Part shown: positions 10,468 to 18,924 of the stretch, piece after piece
Position numbering within the stretch: position 1 is the first letter of the stretch
Layout: every line of letters starts with the position of its first letter
NCBI GenBank assembly: GCA_927443345.1
Contig: CAKMKJ010000035.1
Coordinates: forward strand, 28,286-92,285
DNA length: 64,000 nucleotides
Source: an uncultured Anaerolineaceae bacterium
GTDB taxonomy: Bacteria > Chloroflexota > Anaerolineae > Anaerolineales > Anaerolineaceae
Direction: 5' to 3'
Program-made: the position numbers and the translations under genes
Notes under the pieces: generated by a model
The model's input: only the letters and a program-made list of their open reading frames with translations
Told to the model about the DNA's origin: nothing
Databases searched by the model: none

Positions 10468-11151
10468 ATGGGAAACATACTGATAGTAGAAGATGATCCA
10501 AACATTCGCAAACTCGTGAGAGTGAACCTTGTCAAACGCGGATACACAGTCAGCGAAGCTGAAGACAGCCACACTGCCATTTCACTATTTCAAGAAATCC
10601 CTGTTGATCTTGTACTGCTTGACCTGGTCATCCCGGGGCTGTCTGGTGTGGATGTGTGCGCCTGGATCAGGGCACGTTCAGATGTGCCGATTATAATTTT
10701 GAGCGCACGCCTCGAAGAAGATCTCAAAGTCGCAGCCCTGGATGCCGGCGCAGATGATTATGTGACAAAACCCTTTGGACAAGAAGAACTGCTTGCCAGG
10801 GTTAGAGCATTTCTACGGCGCACATACATCTCCGCAAAAACGAGCGACAATCGAATTCAAATTGGTGACCTGATCATCGATCTTGAGGCTCGCAGAGTTT
10901 TTGTAGGTGAAGAAGATCTTCACCTTACTAGAACTGAATATTCAATTCTTTCAGAATTAGCCAGCAGTATGGATGGAATCGTGACCCATGATGAATTACT
11001 GGTGCGCGTGTGGGGGCCTGAATATCGGGGCTCAAACCATTACCTTCATACCTACCTCGGACGTTTACGCAAAAAGCTGGGAGATTATAACGAACTGCTA
11101 GAAACTGTTTCCGGCATGGGTTACAACCTGCACTCAAAAAAGATCTACTAA
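10468..11151 (+). CDS. OmpR/KdpE-family response regulator
   Basis: 227 residues: receiver domain with acidic pocket EDD (8-10), phospho-acceptor Asp52 in LVLLDLVIPG and the DDYVTKPF lysine motif, then a winged-helix output domain (about 128-225) ending RLRKKLGD...VSGMGYNL. It lies 18 bp behind the kinase gene and forms a two-component pair with it. A strong bidirectional terminator follows at 11267. It is a candidate regulator of the neighbouring stress genes, but nothing in the sequence proves this. Confidence 0.94.
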   Translation: MGNILIVEDDPNIRKLVRVNLVKRGYTVSEAEDSHTAISLFQEIPVDLVLLDLVIPGLSGVDVCAWIRARSDVPIIILSARLEEDLKVAALDAGADDYVTKPFGQEELLARVRAFLRRTYISAKTSDNRIQIGDLIIDLEARRVFVGEEDLHLTRTEYSILSELASSMDGIVTHDELLVRVWGPEYRGSNHYLHTYLGRLRKKLGDYNELLETVSGMGYNLHSKKIY

Positions 11152-11266
11152 TTCATCGATGTGCTCTTCAATTGTTGTGAACCTTTCAAGCGCAATAAAA
11201 TAGGTAACTTTTTTTTGTAACCTATCTGTGGGTTCCACCATAATATAAAATGATTTTAAAAAAAAT

Positions 11267-11300
11267 CTACCCTCAAATAATTGATGAGGGTAGCTTTTTT
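11267..11300. terminator. Bidirectional rho-independent terminator
   Basis: Nine-pair perfect stem CTACCCTCA/TGAGGGTAG with a nine-base loop, T6 on the plus side and an A-run on the other. It separates the convergent response regulator and secreted protein genes. Confidence 0.85.
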
Positions 11301-11327
11301 GTTCAACACGTTTGGATTATTGTATTG

Positions 11328-12080
11328 CTATTTTGTTACATATCCAAAGAGTGTGTAGGTTCCCGCTTCTGGAGCGATCGCGCAAGCTGAGGTAACGCCA
11401 TCTACTTCTGGAATAACTCTTAAAGTAGTTGGAAGTCTGGCCCAAAGGCCATCTTTCAATTGGCGAATTTCAACGACCATCTTTGCACTTCCAGCGGAGA
11501 ATGGGTGGCAGATTTCACCATAGCTGGTGACTTCAACACCATTCGAGTAACTATCAAGCCATGAAGGTCTGGGGTACATGACAAAATCAACAGAAACTTC
11601 ATTTCCCCTGTTCCACAAGCCAGGTTTTTCGACAGCAGCGACGTCTTCTACAAGATCATCTTCTGTGGGCACATGATAGTAAGCAAACAATGCATAGGTT
11701 CCAGCATAATTTGTTTGTGCACATGCATGAAAAATTCCTTCAGATGGTGCCGGAGCTAATTCTGTTGTGGTCTTAACCTTAACCCATGTCTTATCAACCA
11801 ATTGTCTGATCTCTCCAACCCAATCAAAGCCTGCACCTCTGAATTCATGGCAGATAAGGGCTGGTGCCGTGGTCTTGATTCCTTCGGTGATCAATTGAAG
11901 ATAGGAAGGAGCCCCGACTGAAGTAACAGAAACCTCAGTACCAATTACAGGTAAGGGGACGATCCAATCTCCTGGTGCTAAAGCTGAATTGGTAGCCGCT
12001 TTTGCAGCCTGGGGTACGTTCAACATAACCATACCCAACACAAAAACAATTACGAATAACCCGGTAAATACTTTTTTCAT
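11328..12080 (-). CDS. Secreted protein with two internal repeats, function unknown
   Basis: The ORF opens at 12158, but the ATG at 12080 is preferred: it has a GAGG ribosome site and begins a clear signal peptide (MKKVFTGLFVIVFVLGMVML) with an AKA cleavage site, leaving about 220 mature residues. The mature part has two copies of a module of about 70-90 residues, each with a CH (ICHEF/EICHPF) start, an EIRQL strand, a second Cys, and AGTY(A/T)LF at the end. The paired cysteines suggest a disulfide per module and an extracytoplasmic fold. I do not recognise the family. The gene is monocistronic and convergent with the response regulator. Confidence 0.8.
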   Translation of the reverse strand: MKKVFTGLFVIVFVLGMVMLNVPQAAKAATNSALAPGDWIVPLPVIGTEVSVTSVGAPSYLQLITEGIKTTAPALICHEFRGAGFDWVGEIRQLVDKTWVKVKTTTELAPAPSEGIFHACAQTNYAGTYALFAYYHVPTEDDLVEDVAAVEKPGLWNRGNEVSVDFVMYPRPSWLDSYSNGVEVTSYGEICHPFSAGSAKMVVEIRQLKDGLWARLPTTLRVIPEVDGVTSACAIAPEAGTYTLFGYVTK

Positions 12081-12276
12081 TTTTCCTCTTTTCAAATAAG
12101 ATGGGTTGATTTCAACATAATACCCATCCCTTCCGATATATGTCCTCAATGAAAACAAAAATATTCCTATATTTTTTGCAAGTTGCGAATAAAAAAATCC
12201 CGCTTAATTCCATACTTTTATTCAATTTCAATGATGAATCTAAAAAAAACTATATTGAGTATTTATTGAGTTAGTG

Positions 12277-12309
12277 TTTGGGACATTAATAGCCATCATC
12301 ACCTAATAT
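12277..12309 (+). promoter_or_regulatory. GGGAC promoter element, copy 1
   Basis: TTGGGACATTAATAGCC followed by TAATAT; the -10 begins exactly 24 bp after the first G (12280 to 12304), as in three other copies. It precedes the ice-binding-like/sortase unit, with a leader of about 480 bases. Confidence 0.7.
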
Positions 12310-12790
12310 GGTACTGAATCTATTCCCCAAAGAAAGGAGTGCATTTTTGACCCGGATTTTTGCCAGCCCGATTCCCATTTCAGCCCTCCGAACAAAGTAA
12401 TTATGGGAAAAGAAATTTCTTCACAAGGAATCCAGATCATAAATCGGTTTGCAAAATGACGTTACTAAAAACAAATACAAAGCGAAATGGTTGCTTGAAC
12501 AATGCCTGGTGGATTGACGACTGGACAACAAAGGTGACAAATCAGAATAAACTGAAGACAAGCCTTATGCTCCAGGAAAATGCAACAAATATTGTCTTGA
12601 AATCAAATACTGATTCAATTGCCATGATCAAGACAAGAAACTTTATCAGTGACTCATTCACATCATCAACGGGTATTGAGGGAACAGTCATTATAGGCAC
12701 AACCTCAACCGCAACAGACCTGAACGTGCATGAAACCTTGCTCAACATCCAACCACTTACTTGTATCTCAAATCAAAAAGGATGGAAGAA
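12310..12790 (+). other. Long leader with possible coupled small ORFs (low confidence)
   Basis: Between promoter copy 1 and the DUF3494 gene lie overlapping small frames: a TTG start at 12347 behind AAAGGAG (17 codons), ATG 12403 (18 codons), and ATG 12456 to a TGA at 12792-12794. The second and third overlap by ATGA, as do the third and the DUF3494 start (ATG 12791). The 112-residue product of 12456-12794 is Asn/Thr/Ser-rich, has no recognisable domain, and may not be a real protein. The ATGA junctions are the only argument for translation. Confidence 0.3.
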
Positions 12791-13735
12791 ATGAAAACAA
12801 ATAGAGTTCTAACCATTACAATCGTACTGATTCTGCTGGTCGCTGCAGCAGGAATAACCTATACCGGTGTAATTGCCAGACCTTATAGCGCTGCCACGGC
12901 TCCCGGCCTGGGAGCGGCAGGATATTATTCAATATTGGCAGGTGTATCGGCTTCCAGTGCAAATATGACTACTTTAGGTGGAAGTTTAGGAATGAGCCCA
13001 GGTATTACCTTAAACGGTCCATATTCTGTGGGCGGCTCAACAGATTTGGGTCCTGCAACGAATGCGGCAAACGCGCAAAGTGACGCATTAGGAGCTTTTG
13101 GTAACCTGGCCGGTCAGGGGTCTGATGGCACTTGGAGTATGGCGACTAGCCCTTTACCAGGTGTCTGGACAGATGCATCCAGCCCCGCATTTTCTGGAAC
13201 GCTCACGCTGACTGGTGATTATTCGGATGTCTGGGTTTTTCAGATTTCAACTGATTTCACCTTCAGTGGTGCTGTCGTAATGGCTGGAAATGCACAGGCA
13301 TGTAATGTTTTCTGGCAGGTCGCGAGTGATGCAACCATTGCATCAGGATCGTCATTTATCGGAACCTTGATTGCTTCAGGAGATATCACAGTTGTTTCAG
13401 GGGCCAACGTAAGTGGCAGAATATTGTCACTTAACGATGCTGTAACCACCGACAATAACACCATCAGCATGCCGCCATGCAATTCTGCTGCTGCTGCCGG
13501 CCCTTCTCTCCCCGACAACCCACAACCCGAAAGCGGTTCAACTGAAGCCTATGTTGGCACACAAACAGCCCTCACAGCCACAGCAATTTCAAGCAGAGCC
13601 GGTGTTCCCAGTACAGGCGGCGCACCCCTTAATGGTGATGGAACCTTATGGTTGATTTTAGGTTTTAGTGCCCTATGTGTTGTGATTCTTTTCTATCTAA
13701 CCAGAAAAATCCAACGCAACAATGGATCAAAATGA
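12791..13735 (+). CDS. Ice-binding-like (DUF3494) surface protein with sortase signal
   Basis: The ATG at 12791 is preferred over 12761 because it begins a proper signal peptide (MKTNRVLTITIVLILLVAAA). Residues about 35-235 are a DUF3494 beta-solenoid: LGAAGYYSILAG at the start, LTLTGDYSDVWVFQIS in the middle and ACNVFWQV near the end, all hallmarks of the family. A low-complexity linker leads to VPSTG (272-276), a hydrophobic helix (about 284-306) and a basic tail RKIQRNNGSK, a cell-wall sorting signal. A sortase gene overlaps the 3' end. Some DUF3494 proteins bind ice, but many in mesophiles probably act as adhesins or surface-layer proteins, which is the safer reading here. Confidence 0.87.
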   Translation: MKTNRVLTITIVLILLVAAAGITYTGVIARPYSAATAPGLGAAGYYSILAGVSASSANMTTLGGSLGMSPGITLNGPYSVGGSTDLGPATNAANAQSDALGAFGNLAGQGSDGTWSMATSPLPGVWTDASSPAFSGTLTLTGDYSDVWVFQISTDFTFSGAVVMAGNAQACNVFWQVASDATIASGSSFIGTLIASGDITVVSGANVSGRILSLNDAVTTDNNTISMPPCNSAAAAGPSLPDNPQPESGSTEAYVGTQTALTATAISSRAGVPSTGGAPLNGDGTLWLILGFSALCVVILFYLTRKIQRNNGSK

Positions 13736-14552
13736 TAGCGCAAAACCGAGATTGATTGATAAACTTTTCTATTTTCGAAGACAATTATTTCTCGTGGTTT
13801 TGCTGCTAACCATTACCTTAATCATAAGTATTGTTCAAAGTGAGACGTGGAAGGAGGATGAAATTCTTTCTGCGTCTCATTCAACTATCCAAAAACAAGC
13901 TATGCAAGAGTCTGGCGATGTTGCAAAGCAACTAGCGCGCGAGGCAAAAACCCCCGATCGGCTTACCTCCTCGCTTTCGCCCACGGCAACGCCAATGCCT
14001 TCAATTCTGGGGATAGATTATGATCCCACGCTTGACCTTCATTCAGGGCCGGTACCATTGCCGCTCAAAATCTTGATCCCGATTCTTGAGGTGGATGCCC
14101 CCATCCTTGGCGTCGGTCTGACAATTAACAATGATATGGATGCGCCGAAAGGTCTTTACGGTGATCCAAACTGGTCTTCAGCATTTTGGTATCGCGGCAG
14201 CGCAATCCCTGGTGAGCCCGGAACTGCCACCATGGCTGGACATGTCAATGGCCTCCTCGGCCAACCCGAAACTTTTGCTCGCATTAGAAGACTTAAACCC
14301 GGAGACCTGATAATCATAAAAGTAAATAAAACAGATACTGCAATATATTTTGTTGTGGATGAAGTAAAAAAGTATTCCCTGGCTGAATTAAGAGAACCAG
14401 AAATCGTAGATAGAGTCTTCGGTGCCAAAGTTGGGTCAGATGAACAAAAACTCTCTGATGGCCTTTCTCACCTTACACTCATCACTTGTATAGGGAATTA
14501 CATAGATGGGGAATTTGATCATCGTATTGTGGTCTTTTCTACTTTGCGCTAA
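13722..14552 (+). CDS. Sortase (class F-like transpeptidase)
   Basis: 276 residues: one N-terminal membrane anchor (about 22-42), a stalk, and a C60 sortase domain (about 105-276). Catalytic residues are visible: His174 in MAGHVNG, Cys256 in LITCIGN and Arg268 in DHRIVV. It overlaps the DUF3494 gene by 14 bp, so the pair is a substrate-enzyme operon. The enzyme should cleave the VPSTG signal of its neighbour and attach it to the envelope. Compact single-anchor sortases of this sort are typical of class F in Actinobacteria and Chloroflexota; the class is inferred. Confidence 0.9.
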   Translation: MDQNDSAKPRLIDKLFYFRRQLFLVVLLLTITLIISIVQSETWKEDEILSASHSTIQKQAMQESGDVAKQLAREAKTPDRLTSSLSPTATPMPSILGIDYDPTLDLHSGPVPLPLKILIPILEVDAPILGVGLTINNDMDAPKGLYGDPNWSSAFWYRGSAIPGEPGTATMAGHVNGLLGQPETFARIRRLKPGDLIIIKVNKTDTAIYFVVDEVKKYSLAELREPEIVDRVFGAKVGSDEQKLSDGLSHLTLITCIGNYIDGEFDHRIVVFSTLR

Positions 14553-14660
14553 GAATTATTTTTTCAAATTACCCCTTGGTTTCATTAAAGGATGTCTATT
14601 TCAACGGTTTTTGATTACCTAAAAGTTCCATTTGTATATATAGACATTTAACAGAATGTA

Positions 14661-14693
14661 TTAGGGACTTAGGTATGACCAACCCGGTAAGCT
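14661..14693 (+). promoter_or_regulatory. GGGAC promoter element, copy 2 (dps)
   Basis: TTAGGGACTTAGGTATGACC with TAAGCT at exactly 24 bp from the first G (14664 to 14688). It diverges from the other copies in its second half. It is about 70 bp upstream of the dps start. Confidence 0.65.
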
Positions 14694-14732
14694 GTTATTG
14701 TAGCAATAAACTATCTACATTCAGGAGGCTAC

Positions 14733-15281
14733 ATGGGACTCATCCGAAACAACGGCCACGATCCAACCGTGCCAATCCTCATCCAACCTAACATCGGTCT
14801 GGAAAGTGATGTAAGGCTGCCGATCATTAATATTCTCAATAGCATCCTTTCGAATGAGGCTGTGCTGACTTTGAAGACACGGAATGCCCATTGGAATGTG
14901 CACGGGGTAAATTTTTTTGAACTTCACATACTCTTTGATACCCAATACAAACAACTGAACGATATCTCTGATGAAATCGCAGAAAGAGTGCGAATGGTGG
15001 GTGGCGTCGCAATGGGAAGTTTTGCAGAGTATTTGACTCACACGAACCTTGCAGAAAACCCTCCCGAAGTACCAGATACCCTGCATTTATTGGCGGATCA
15101 TGAAACAATCATCCGTTATCTGCATGAAGACATCCGCAAATGCAATGATGAGTATGAAGATGAAGGCACCTCAGACCTGATGGTAAGCGTGATGCGGATG
15201 CATGAAAAAATGGCCTGGATGCTTCGATCTTATCTCGACACAGAATCAACTATCGGCGAAAGCCAGAAAAGGAATAATTAA
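14733..15281 (+). CDS. dps: Dps ferritin-like DNA-protection protein
   Basis: 182 residues, a four-helix ferritin-like protein. The inter-subunit ferroxidase ligands are all present as His53, His65, Asp69, Asp80 and Glu84, with the same spacing as E. coli Dps (51, 63, 67, 78, 82). It should form a 12-mer that oxidises Fe(II) with peroxide and stores iron, protecting DNA. AGGAGG precedes the ATG. It leads an operon with the YqjD/ElaB-like gene (1-bp gap) and is preceded by a copy of the shared promoter element. A degenerate paralogue lies at 24245. Confidence 0.94.
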   Translation: MGLIRNNGHDPTVPILIQPNIGLESDVRLPIINILNSILSNEAVLTLKTRNAHWNVHGVNFFELHILFDTQYKQLNDISDEIAERVRMVGGVAMGSFAEYLTHTNLAENPPEVPDTLHLLADHETIIRYLHEDIRKCNDEYEDEGTSDLMVSVMRMHEKMAWMLRSYLDTESTIGESQKRNN

Positions 15282-15282
15282 G

Positions 15283-15624
15283 ATGAATGAAAAACAATTT
15301 GAAGCAAAAATGGAAAAAGAGGGCACTAACGTCAAGAATGCTGTTGATAATATGGTTGAAGATGGCGTCTCAAAATTGAAATCTGAGTATGATGAATTTA
15401 GAGGACTCGTCAAAGAAAATGTTACTAAAGCGGCCTCGTCCATCAATAAAGAAGTAAACCACGGAATGCAACAATATAACACAAAGGTACATGAGGTTGC
15501 AGAAAAACTCCCATTTGATTTCAACCACAGCGTTCGCAAATATCCCTGGGTTGTGATCTCTTTTGGTTTGGTATTTGGTTTGATTCTTGGATTCTTGCTC
15601 AAACCATCCCGCCAAACCCGCTAA
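15283..15624 (+). CDS. YqjD/ElaB-like (DUF883) membrane-anchored stress protein
   Basis: The ORF opens at 15202 inside dps; the ATG at 15283, 1 bp after the dps stop and with AAAAGGAATAA upstream, is the real start (113 residues). It has a charged, helical, probably coiled-coil N-terminal region (1-85) and one C-terminal membrane helix, WVVISFGLVFGLILGFLL, followed by KPSRQTR. This is the layout of DUF883 proteins such as YqjD and ElaB, which tether ribosomes or other partners to the inner membrane in stationary phase. Its place behind dps fits a stationary-phase role. Confidence 0.8.
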   Translation: MNEKQFEAKMEKEGTNVKNAVDNMVEDGVSKLKSEYDEFRGLVKENVTKAASSINKEVNHGMQQYNTKVHEVAEKLPFDFNHSVRKYPWVVISFGLVFGLILGFLLKPSRQTR

Positions 15625-15658
15625 TCGACACAAAAACACAATTTGAAAAGAGGTTTTT

Positions 15659-16162
15659 ATGACTGATTTTAGAGAAACAAGAACATCACAACACGAAGAA
15701 GGACGTACTCAGCGAATCGCTACATTCAAAGCGACGCAATTGATTTGGCTCTTCCTCGGAATAATTGAAGCAATAATCGCATTACGCTTCATTTTCAGAT
15801 TGATTGGCGTCTATGCAGAAAATAATTTTGCCAGCTTCATTTATGGCCTTTCCAATATCTTCGTTGCACCGTTTCTATCCTTAACAGGCGCACCGGCATC
15901 TGGCAATATGGTGTTTGAATTTTCATCCCTGCTGGCCATGGGCGTCTATTTGCTAATTGCCTGGGGCATTGAACGGATCGTGTATGTGATTTTTTATCGT
16001 CCACGAGGACCAGTGAGTGTCAGGCAAACGATTGTTGATAACCATACAAACCAACAATCTGCACCTGGTATACGACGGACCACCAGAACTCAATCACCCA
16101 CCGGAACGCAACAGACTTCTGTTACTGAACAAACGCATACATCACCTCCCGGTTCTATTTAA
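15659..16162 (+). CDS. YggT-like small membrane protein
   Basis: 167 residues with two long hydrophobic helices (about 25-55 and 80-105), separated by a loop containing FVAPFLSLTGAP, the arrangement of YggT-family proteins. The hydrophilic Thr/Gln-rich tail (115-167) is low complexity. GAGG precedes the ATG, 34 bp after the DUF883 gene, so it probably belongs to the dps operon. A strong terminator follows. The molecular function of the family is not well established. Confidence 0.7.
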   Translation: MTDFRETRTSQHEEGRTQRIATFKATQLIWLFLGIIEAIIALRFIFRLIGVYAENNFASFIYGLSNIFVAPFLSLTGAPASGNMVFEFSSLLAMGVYLLIAWGIERIVYVIFYRPRGPVSVRQTIVDNHTNQQSAPGIRRTTRTQSPTGTQQTSVTEQTHTSPPGSI

Positions 16163-16177
16163 AGGTAGCACGGCATT

Positions 16178-16228
16178 AACCACCGGTTTTAATTGGTAAA
16201 GTAAAAATAACCGGTGGTTTTGTTTTAC
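16178..16228 (+). terminator. Rho-independent terminator of the dps operon
   Basis: Eleven-pair perfect stem AACCACCGGTT/AACCGGTGGTT followed by TTGTTTT. Confidence 0.82.
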
Positions 16229-16285
16229 TAAAACAAAAGAACTTTATAAAATTTTGGTGAAAATAGAGTTCAAAAAGGAGTAAAA

Positions 16286-16414
16286 ATGAGACTATTTAAT
16301 TTCTTGGTTTGGCTGACTACAGGTGCATTTATCGGATGGTTTGCAGGCAAAATGGTGAGCGCAGAAAACCTTCGCCAACAGAAAGCCAACCTTAATCTAG
16401 ACGATTCTGATTAA
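16286..16414 (+). CDS. 42-residue single-helix membrane peptide, GlsB-like N-terminus
   Basis: Too short for the ORF track. ATG 16286 follows AAAAAGGAG. The product begins MRLFNFLVWLTTGAFIGWFAGKM, resembling the first membrane helix of GlsB/YeaQ proteins (WxxxGxxxGWxAgxim), then has a short charged tail ending NLDDSD. It could be an independent micropeptide or a shortened paralogue of the GlsB gene 150 bp downstream. The clear ribosome site and position among stress membrane proteins support translation. Confidence 0.6.
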   Translation: MRLFNFLVWLTTGAFIGWFAGKMVSAENLRQQKANLNLDDSD

Positions 16415-16565
16415 TTGGCTGAAATCTTATTGATTTTCAATTATCACTAGGAGTGTAAACTGCTCACCATATGAGTATCAAATGGGACAAAATGGTGTTA
16501 GTAAGCGAAGTCCCAGACAGTCAACTGCCTGGTTATTACATTCAAATTTATAAAAGGAGAACATA

Positions 16566-16832
16566 ATGGGATTACTATCCTGGATTGTTGTTGGTTTGAT
16601 CGCTGGATGGTTGGCAGGATTGATCATGCGCGGTAGCGGCTTTGGATTGCTCGGTAACATCGTCGTGGGCGTAATCGGTGGTTTATTGGGTGGATGGCTT
16701 GCTTCTTCTGTATTCAATATTGGACCAGGCATGAGCGGCATAAACTTTGGATCCATCGTGATCGCCTTTTTGGGCGCAATAGTACTCATTTTAATATTGC
16801 GCTTGCTTGGTCTTGGACGTAAACGGGTATAA
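16566..16832 (+). CDS. GlsB/YeaQ/YmgE family stress membrane protein
   Basis: 88 residues with three hydrophobic helices and glycine-rich packing (WIVVGLIAGWLAGLIMRG; GLLGNIVVGVIGGLLGGWL; GSIVIAFLGAIVLILILRLL), the Transgly_assoc family. AAAGGAG precedes the start. A terminator follows. The family is induced by general stress and its molecular role is unknown. A paralogue lies at 25147. Confidence 0.88.
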   Translation: MGLLSWIVVGLIAGWLAGLIMRGSGFGLLGNIVVGVIGGLLGGWLASSVFNIGPGMSGINFGSIVIAFLGAIVLILILRLLGLGRKRV

Positions 16833-16849
16833 ACGTAAAGCTTATTTTC

Positions 16850-16904
16850 CGCCCTGGATTACTGCTGTGAGGATATATAGACGGCCGTATCCAGGGCGTT
16901 TTTT
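16850..16904 (+). terminator. Rho-independent terminator
   Basis: Stem CGCCCTGGAT/ATCCAGGGCG followed by TTTTTT, just after the GlsB-like gene. Confidence 0.82.
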
Positions 16905-16945
16905 GAAGACCTTATGATTTAACCACCAAAAAATAAGTGATTGAT

Positions 16946-16966
16946 TGAAGGTTACCTTCATTTTTT
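16946..16966 (+). terminator. Second short terminator-like palindrome
   Basis: TGAAGGTTACCTTCA directly followed by T6. The stem is short, so it may be an operator instead. Confidence 0.4.
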
Positions 16967-17040
16967 GTAAGTCAATTTTTTGCCACATGATCATTATCAA
17001 TTTATAAATAATAAATTATGCAGTTAAAGAAAGCAAACTG

Positions 17041-17994
17041 ATGATCTCAAAGAAACATACCAAACACCTCTTGCCCGCAAAACTTGTCTTCAACCCGAGT
17101 GCCGGCGCTGCCAGGGCGCATCCTATTGAAATTGTAGATATCATTCACGAACTTCAAGCTCAACGTATCGTCCCTGAACCTTTTCTGGTCGAACCAGGTT
17201 GTGACCTTGAAGGGGCTGTAAAACAAGCGCTTGAAAAAGGGTTTCGATTGTTTGTGGTTTGCGGAGGCGACGGCACCATTTCAGCCGTGGCAAGAATCCT
17301 TGCTGGCACTGATGCCACACTTGGGGTCATTCCAATTGGCACACAAAATAACGTGCCATTAAGTTTTGGCATACCTGATGACATTCCCGCAGCCATTGCC
17401 CTTTTGCGGACCGGTAAGCGTGTTAAAGTTGACCTTGGCCTGGCAACTTGTGAAAAAACCGTATTAACTTTTTTAGAAGGTGTTTCAATTGGTTTAGTGG
17501 CAGATTTATTTCCAACAGTAGATGACATTCAACATGGTGATTTATCCAAGATAGGTGAAGTCTTTAAAACTTTATCATCCTCTCCACCCGCAGAGATAAG
17601 CCTTTTTATAGATCAAAAGAAAAAAATGCATGATTTGGGGCATGTCGTGTTGGTCACCAATATGCCATTTATGGGCTTCCATTATCAAGTCTGCCCAGCA
17701 AAATCTTTTCGGGATGGATTTTTAGATGTGATTCATATGGCTGACCTGACCAAATTGGAACTTTTAAAACATATTTTCCTTGGGATCGGCATGGATAGAC
17801 CAGAAGATCCGCGCATTAAACATTTGAGGGTGCGGAAGCTTGTGATTGATACAAACCCTGCGATGAGTGTGATGGCAGATGGAATTATGCTTGGAACTGG
17901 TCAGGTAACCATAGAAGTTTTGCACCACGCATTATCAGTAATTGTAAATCCTACAGTATTGCGCCCGGTTGAACCTAAGAAATTAGAAGAGTAA
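17041..17994 (+). CDS. Diacylglycerol/lipid kinase family protein (YegS/LCB5-like)
   Basis: 317 residues with the DAGK catalytic fold: KLVFNPSAGAAR at the start, VVCGGDGTISAVARIL (the GGDGT nucleotide loop) at about 76-90, and IPIGTQNNVPLSFGIP (usual P-x-GTxND) at about 101-116. The C-terminal beta-sandwich ends VMADGIMLGTGQVTIEVL. It should phosphorylate a lipid hydroxyl with ATP at the membrane. The Asn-Asn in place of Asn-Asp is a small change at a usually conserved spot. It lies 8 bp before a PAP2 phosphatase, so opposite kinase and phosphatase activities on a lipid are co-encoded. The ribosome site is weak. Confidence 0.85.
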   Translation: MISKKHTKHLLPAKLVFNPSAGAARAHPIEIVDIIHELQAQRIVPEPFLVEPGCDLEGAVKQALEKGFRLFVVCGGDGTISAVARILAGTDATLGVIPIGTQNNVPLSFGIPDDIPAAIALLRTGKRVKVDLGLATCEKTVLTFLEGVSIGLVADLFPTVDDIQHGDLSKIGEVFKTLSSSPPAEISLFIDQKKKMHDLGHVVLVTNMPFMGFHYQVCPAKSFRDGFLDVIHMADLTKLELLKHIFLGIGMDRPEDPRIKHLRVRKLVIDTNPAMSVMADGIMLGTGQVTIEVLHHALSVIVNPTVLRPVEPKKLEE

Positions 17995-18002
17995 ATATTG
18001 GT

Positions 18003-18770
18003 ATGAGTAATAATCACAAAGAAAAGGTTGTCAATGTACAAAAACGATTATTCGGATGGGTGAAAAGCCACGTTTCAATAATTCGGCTTGGATTGATAGC
18101 TTTAAGCCTATTAATCATTTTAGTTTTGATCCCCTCTCATATTCGAGTTTATTTTTGGCAAGGATTGTTAAAACAAAAAATCCTGGCAGCCATGCTTGTT
18201 AGTTTCTCTATTTTGGCGATCTCTTTAATTTTATCCGCCGGTCAACGCCTTGACTCGTGGTTCTTCCTACTGCTAAATATTCGCGGACATCGACCCCCAT
18301 GGTTGGATAAATTGATGGTTGGTTTTACCAACTTGGGGCATGCATTTGCCACACTTGGGTTTGCACTTGTTTTATTGCTCAGTGGAAAACAAATTTTTTC
18401 TTACAAACTTATATTGGGCAGCATAACCTTATGGCTATTGGTTGAATTTCTAAAATTGATCATATTTCGTTCACGTCCATTTGTTCGACTCACCCAAACG
18501 CGCATTGTTGGTGGCAAGGCGATTGGAAGATCGTTTCCCAGTGGGCACACAAGCCAGATTTTTTTTACTGCTGTTATTTTTATCCAGGGGTTTCACCTCC
18601 CTTTGATCGCTGCACTCGGATTATATGCGATTGCCCTTCTTGTTGGCGTCACCCGCATTTATGTTGGCGCACACTATCCGCGAGACATCATGGCCGGCGC
18701 TATTCTCGGCAGCGCTTGGGGGATTTTTTGGGGCTTGATCGACCGTTTCTTTTTCATCAGTCTGACTTAA
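18003..18770 (+). CDS. PAP2-family membrane phosphatase
   Basis: 255 residues with about six hydrophobic helices. The three phosphatase motifs are intact: KLIIFRSRPF (K-x6-RP), PSGHTSQ (PSGH), and RIYVGAHYPRD (SR-x5-H-x3-D type). It is a membrane lipid phosphatase, plausibly acting on phosphatidate or undecaprenyl pyrophosphate. It lies 8 bp after the lipid kinase. Confidence 0.88.
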   Translation: MSNNHKEKVVNVQKRLFGWVKSHVSIIRLGLIALSLLIILVLIPSHIRVYFWQGLLKQKILAAMLVSFSILAISLILSAGQRLDSWFFLLLNIRGHRPPWLDKLMVGFTNLGHAFATLGFALVLLLSGKQIFSYKLILGSITLWLLVEFLKLIIFRSRPFVRLTQTRIVGGKAIGRSFPSGHTSQIFFTAVIFIQGFHLPLIAALGLYAIALLVGVTRIYVGAHYPRDIMAGAILGSAWGIFWGLIDRFFFISLT

Positions 18771-18846
18771 ACCCCAAAGTCCATAATTTGAATTTTTTTT
18801 GTAAAAATATCGCACATAAACCTTTATAGTTTTTATTTAGTTTGTT

Positions 18847-18879
18847 TTAGGGACTTAAATAGCCTAATTCTCATATGAT
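18847..18879 (+). promoter_or_regulatory. GGGAC promoter element, copy 3 (c-di-GMP operon)
   Basis: TTAGGGACTTAAATAGCC then TATGAT exactly 24 bp from the first G (18850 to 18874). It is the best conserved copy. It lies about 46 bp before the kinase start, giving a short leader. Confidence 0.75.
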
Positions 18880-18924
18880 TTTAATTGACGTCATATCGGG
18901 CACTATATTTTATTGAGGCTATTA

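Noticed and set aside
12360-12455. N-terminal part of the 144-codon ORF at 12360
   Set aside because: No ribosome site and no domain; if anything is translated here, ATG 12456 is the better start.
16484-16514. GGGAC...GTCCC dyad before the GlsB gene as a further promoter copy
   Set aside because: No -10 hexamer at the 24-bp position and no AGCC half; kept out of the shared element set.
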